Origin: Candidatus Iainarchaeum sp.
GTDB lineage: Archaea; Iainarchaeota; Iainarchaeia; Iainarchaeales; JAAZKV01
Length of the DNA stretch: 5,993 nucleotides
Reading direction: 5' to 3'
NCBI GenBank assembly: GCA_028691435.1
Contig: JAQUZG010000037.1
Location: 1 to 5,993, forward strand
Of this stretch, positions 5,831-5,993 are shown one piece after another. The notes beneath the pieces are model-generated. The model had not been told where the DNA came from. It saw nothing but the letters and a program-made list of their open reading frames with translations, and searched no databases. The translations under genes and the position numbers were made by a program. Position 1 is the stretch's first letter. The number at the start of each line of letters is the position of its first letter.

Positions 5831-5993
5831 ATGGATTTTAAACAATTTTTAAAAACTGATTTTAATGCGCAGGGTACGATTGAGTATTTGGTGATTTTGG
5901 CTGTTGTTGTTGTTTTGGCTTTGGTTGCTGTTGTTATGTTGTTGGGTGTTTTTGATGGGGGTTCTACTTCTTCTAATTCTGATCGTATTGGGG
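5831..5993 (+). CDS. Type IV pilin-like protein with class III signal peptide (3' end outside window)
   Basis: Fifty-four codons are visible before the window ends in an open frame. The leader MDFKQFLKTDFNA is followed by QGTIEYLVILAVVVVLALVA. The prepilin peptidase cut is expected between A13 and Q14, with the conserved Glu at +5 (E18) and Tyr at +6. The hydrophobic filament-core helix covers about 19-40 and leads into GVFDGGSTSSNS, the start of the head domain. The QGTIEYLV core is identical to that of the pilin at 3321, but nearly every codon differs at the third base. Residue -1 is Ala instead of Gly, an accepted variant in archaeal pilins. Codon use is unusual: of 54 codons, 35 end in T, 15 in G, none in C, and the four ending in A all fall in the first eight; Leu is TTG in six of seven cases. 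The start is supported by the AGGT site and leader length. Confidence 0.88.
   Translation, partial: MDFKQFLKTDFNAQGTIEYLVILAVVVVLALVAVVMLLGVFDGGSTSSNSDRIG

Noticed and set aside
3354..5930. Pilin cassette recombination or an invertible segment between the two QGTIEYL coding stretches
   Set aside because: Both pilins are on the same strand and share almost no third-position identity, so there is no long DNA repeat for recombination, and no recombinase gene is present.
1..5993. CRISPR array, tRNA/rRNA gene or insertion sequence
   Set aside because: No regularly spaced repeats, cloverleaf-like sequences, terminal inverted repeats or transposase motifs were seen; nearly all of the DNA is coding.

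Overview
This window is strongly AT-rich and looks archaeal. The signs are archaeal TATA boxes (TTTATATA type) placed about 25 bases before start codons, so that several messages should be leaderless. There are also two pilin-like proteins with class III (archaeal prepilin peptidase) signal sequences of the form Q-G-T-I-E-Y-L, an iron-sulfur XPD/Rad3-type helicase, oligo-T terminators, and exported proteins with Ser/Asn/Thr-rich stalks and a poly-glycine linker. All reading frames work with the standard code. The base composition and the many small exported proteins would suit a DPANN-type archaeon, but that lineage guess is inference; no marker gene is present.

Layout: positions 1-3818 hold four plus-strand genes for exported or surface proteins. 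They are the 3' part of a Cys-rich secreted protein with an acidic tail rich in Asp-Ser-Asn (1-1053); a signal-peptide, beta-rich, poly-Gly, Asp-Ser-Asn-rich, one-TM surface protein (1111-2109); a single-pass membrane protein with a cytoplasmic coiled coil (2255-3217); and a type IV pilin-like protein (3321-3818). A minus-strand XPD/Rad3-like helicase (3825-5678) converges on that pilin with only 6 bases between the stop codons. It diverges, across an AT-only promoter region, from a second class III pilin whose 3' end lies beyond the window (5831-5993).

The three exported proteins in the first half share a short D-S-N motif in their extracellular stalk or tail regions, written with different synonymous codons. 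This suggests a common protein-level property such as spacing, glycosylation or solubility, rather than recent DNA duplication. With the two pilins, the region reads as a cell-surface locus with a DNA helicase inserted on the opposite strand. A working link between helicase and pili is only a hypothesis. No mobile element, CRISPR array, tRNA or rRNA was seen.
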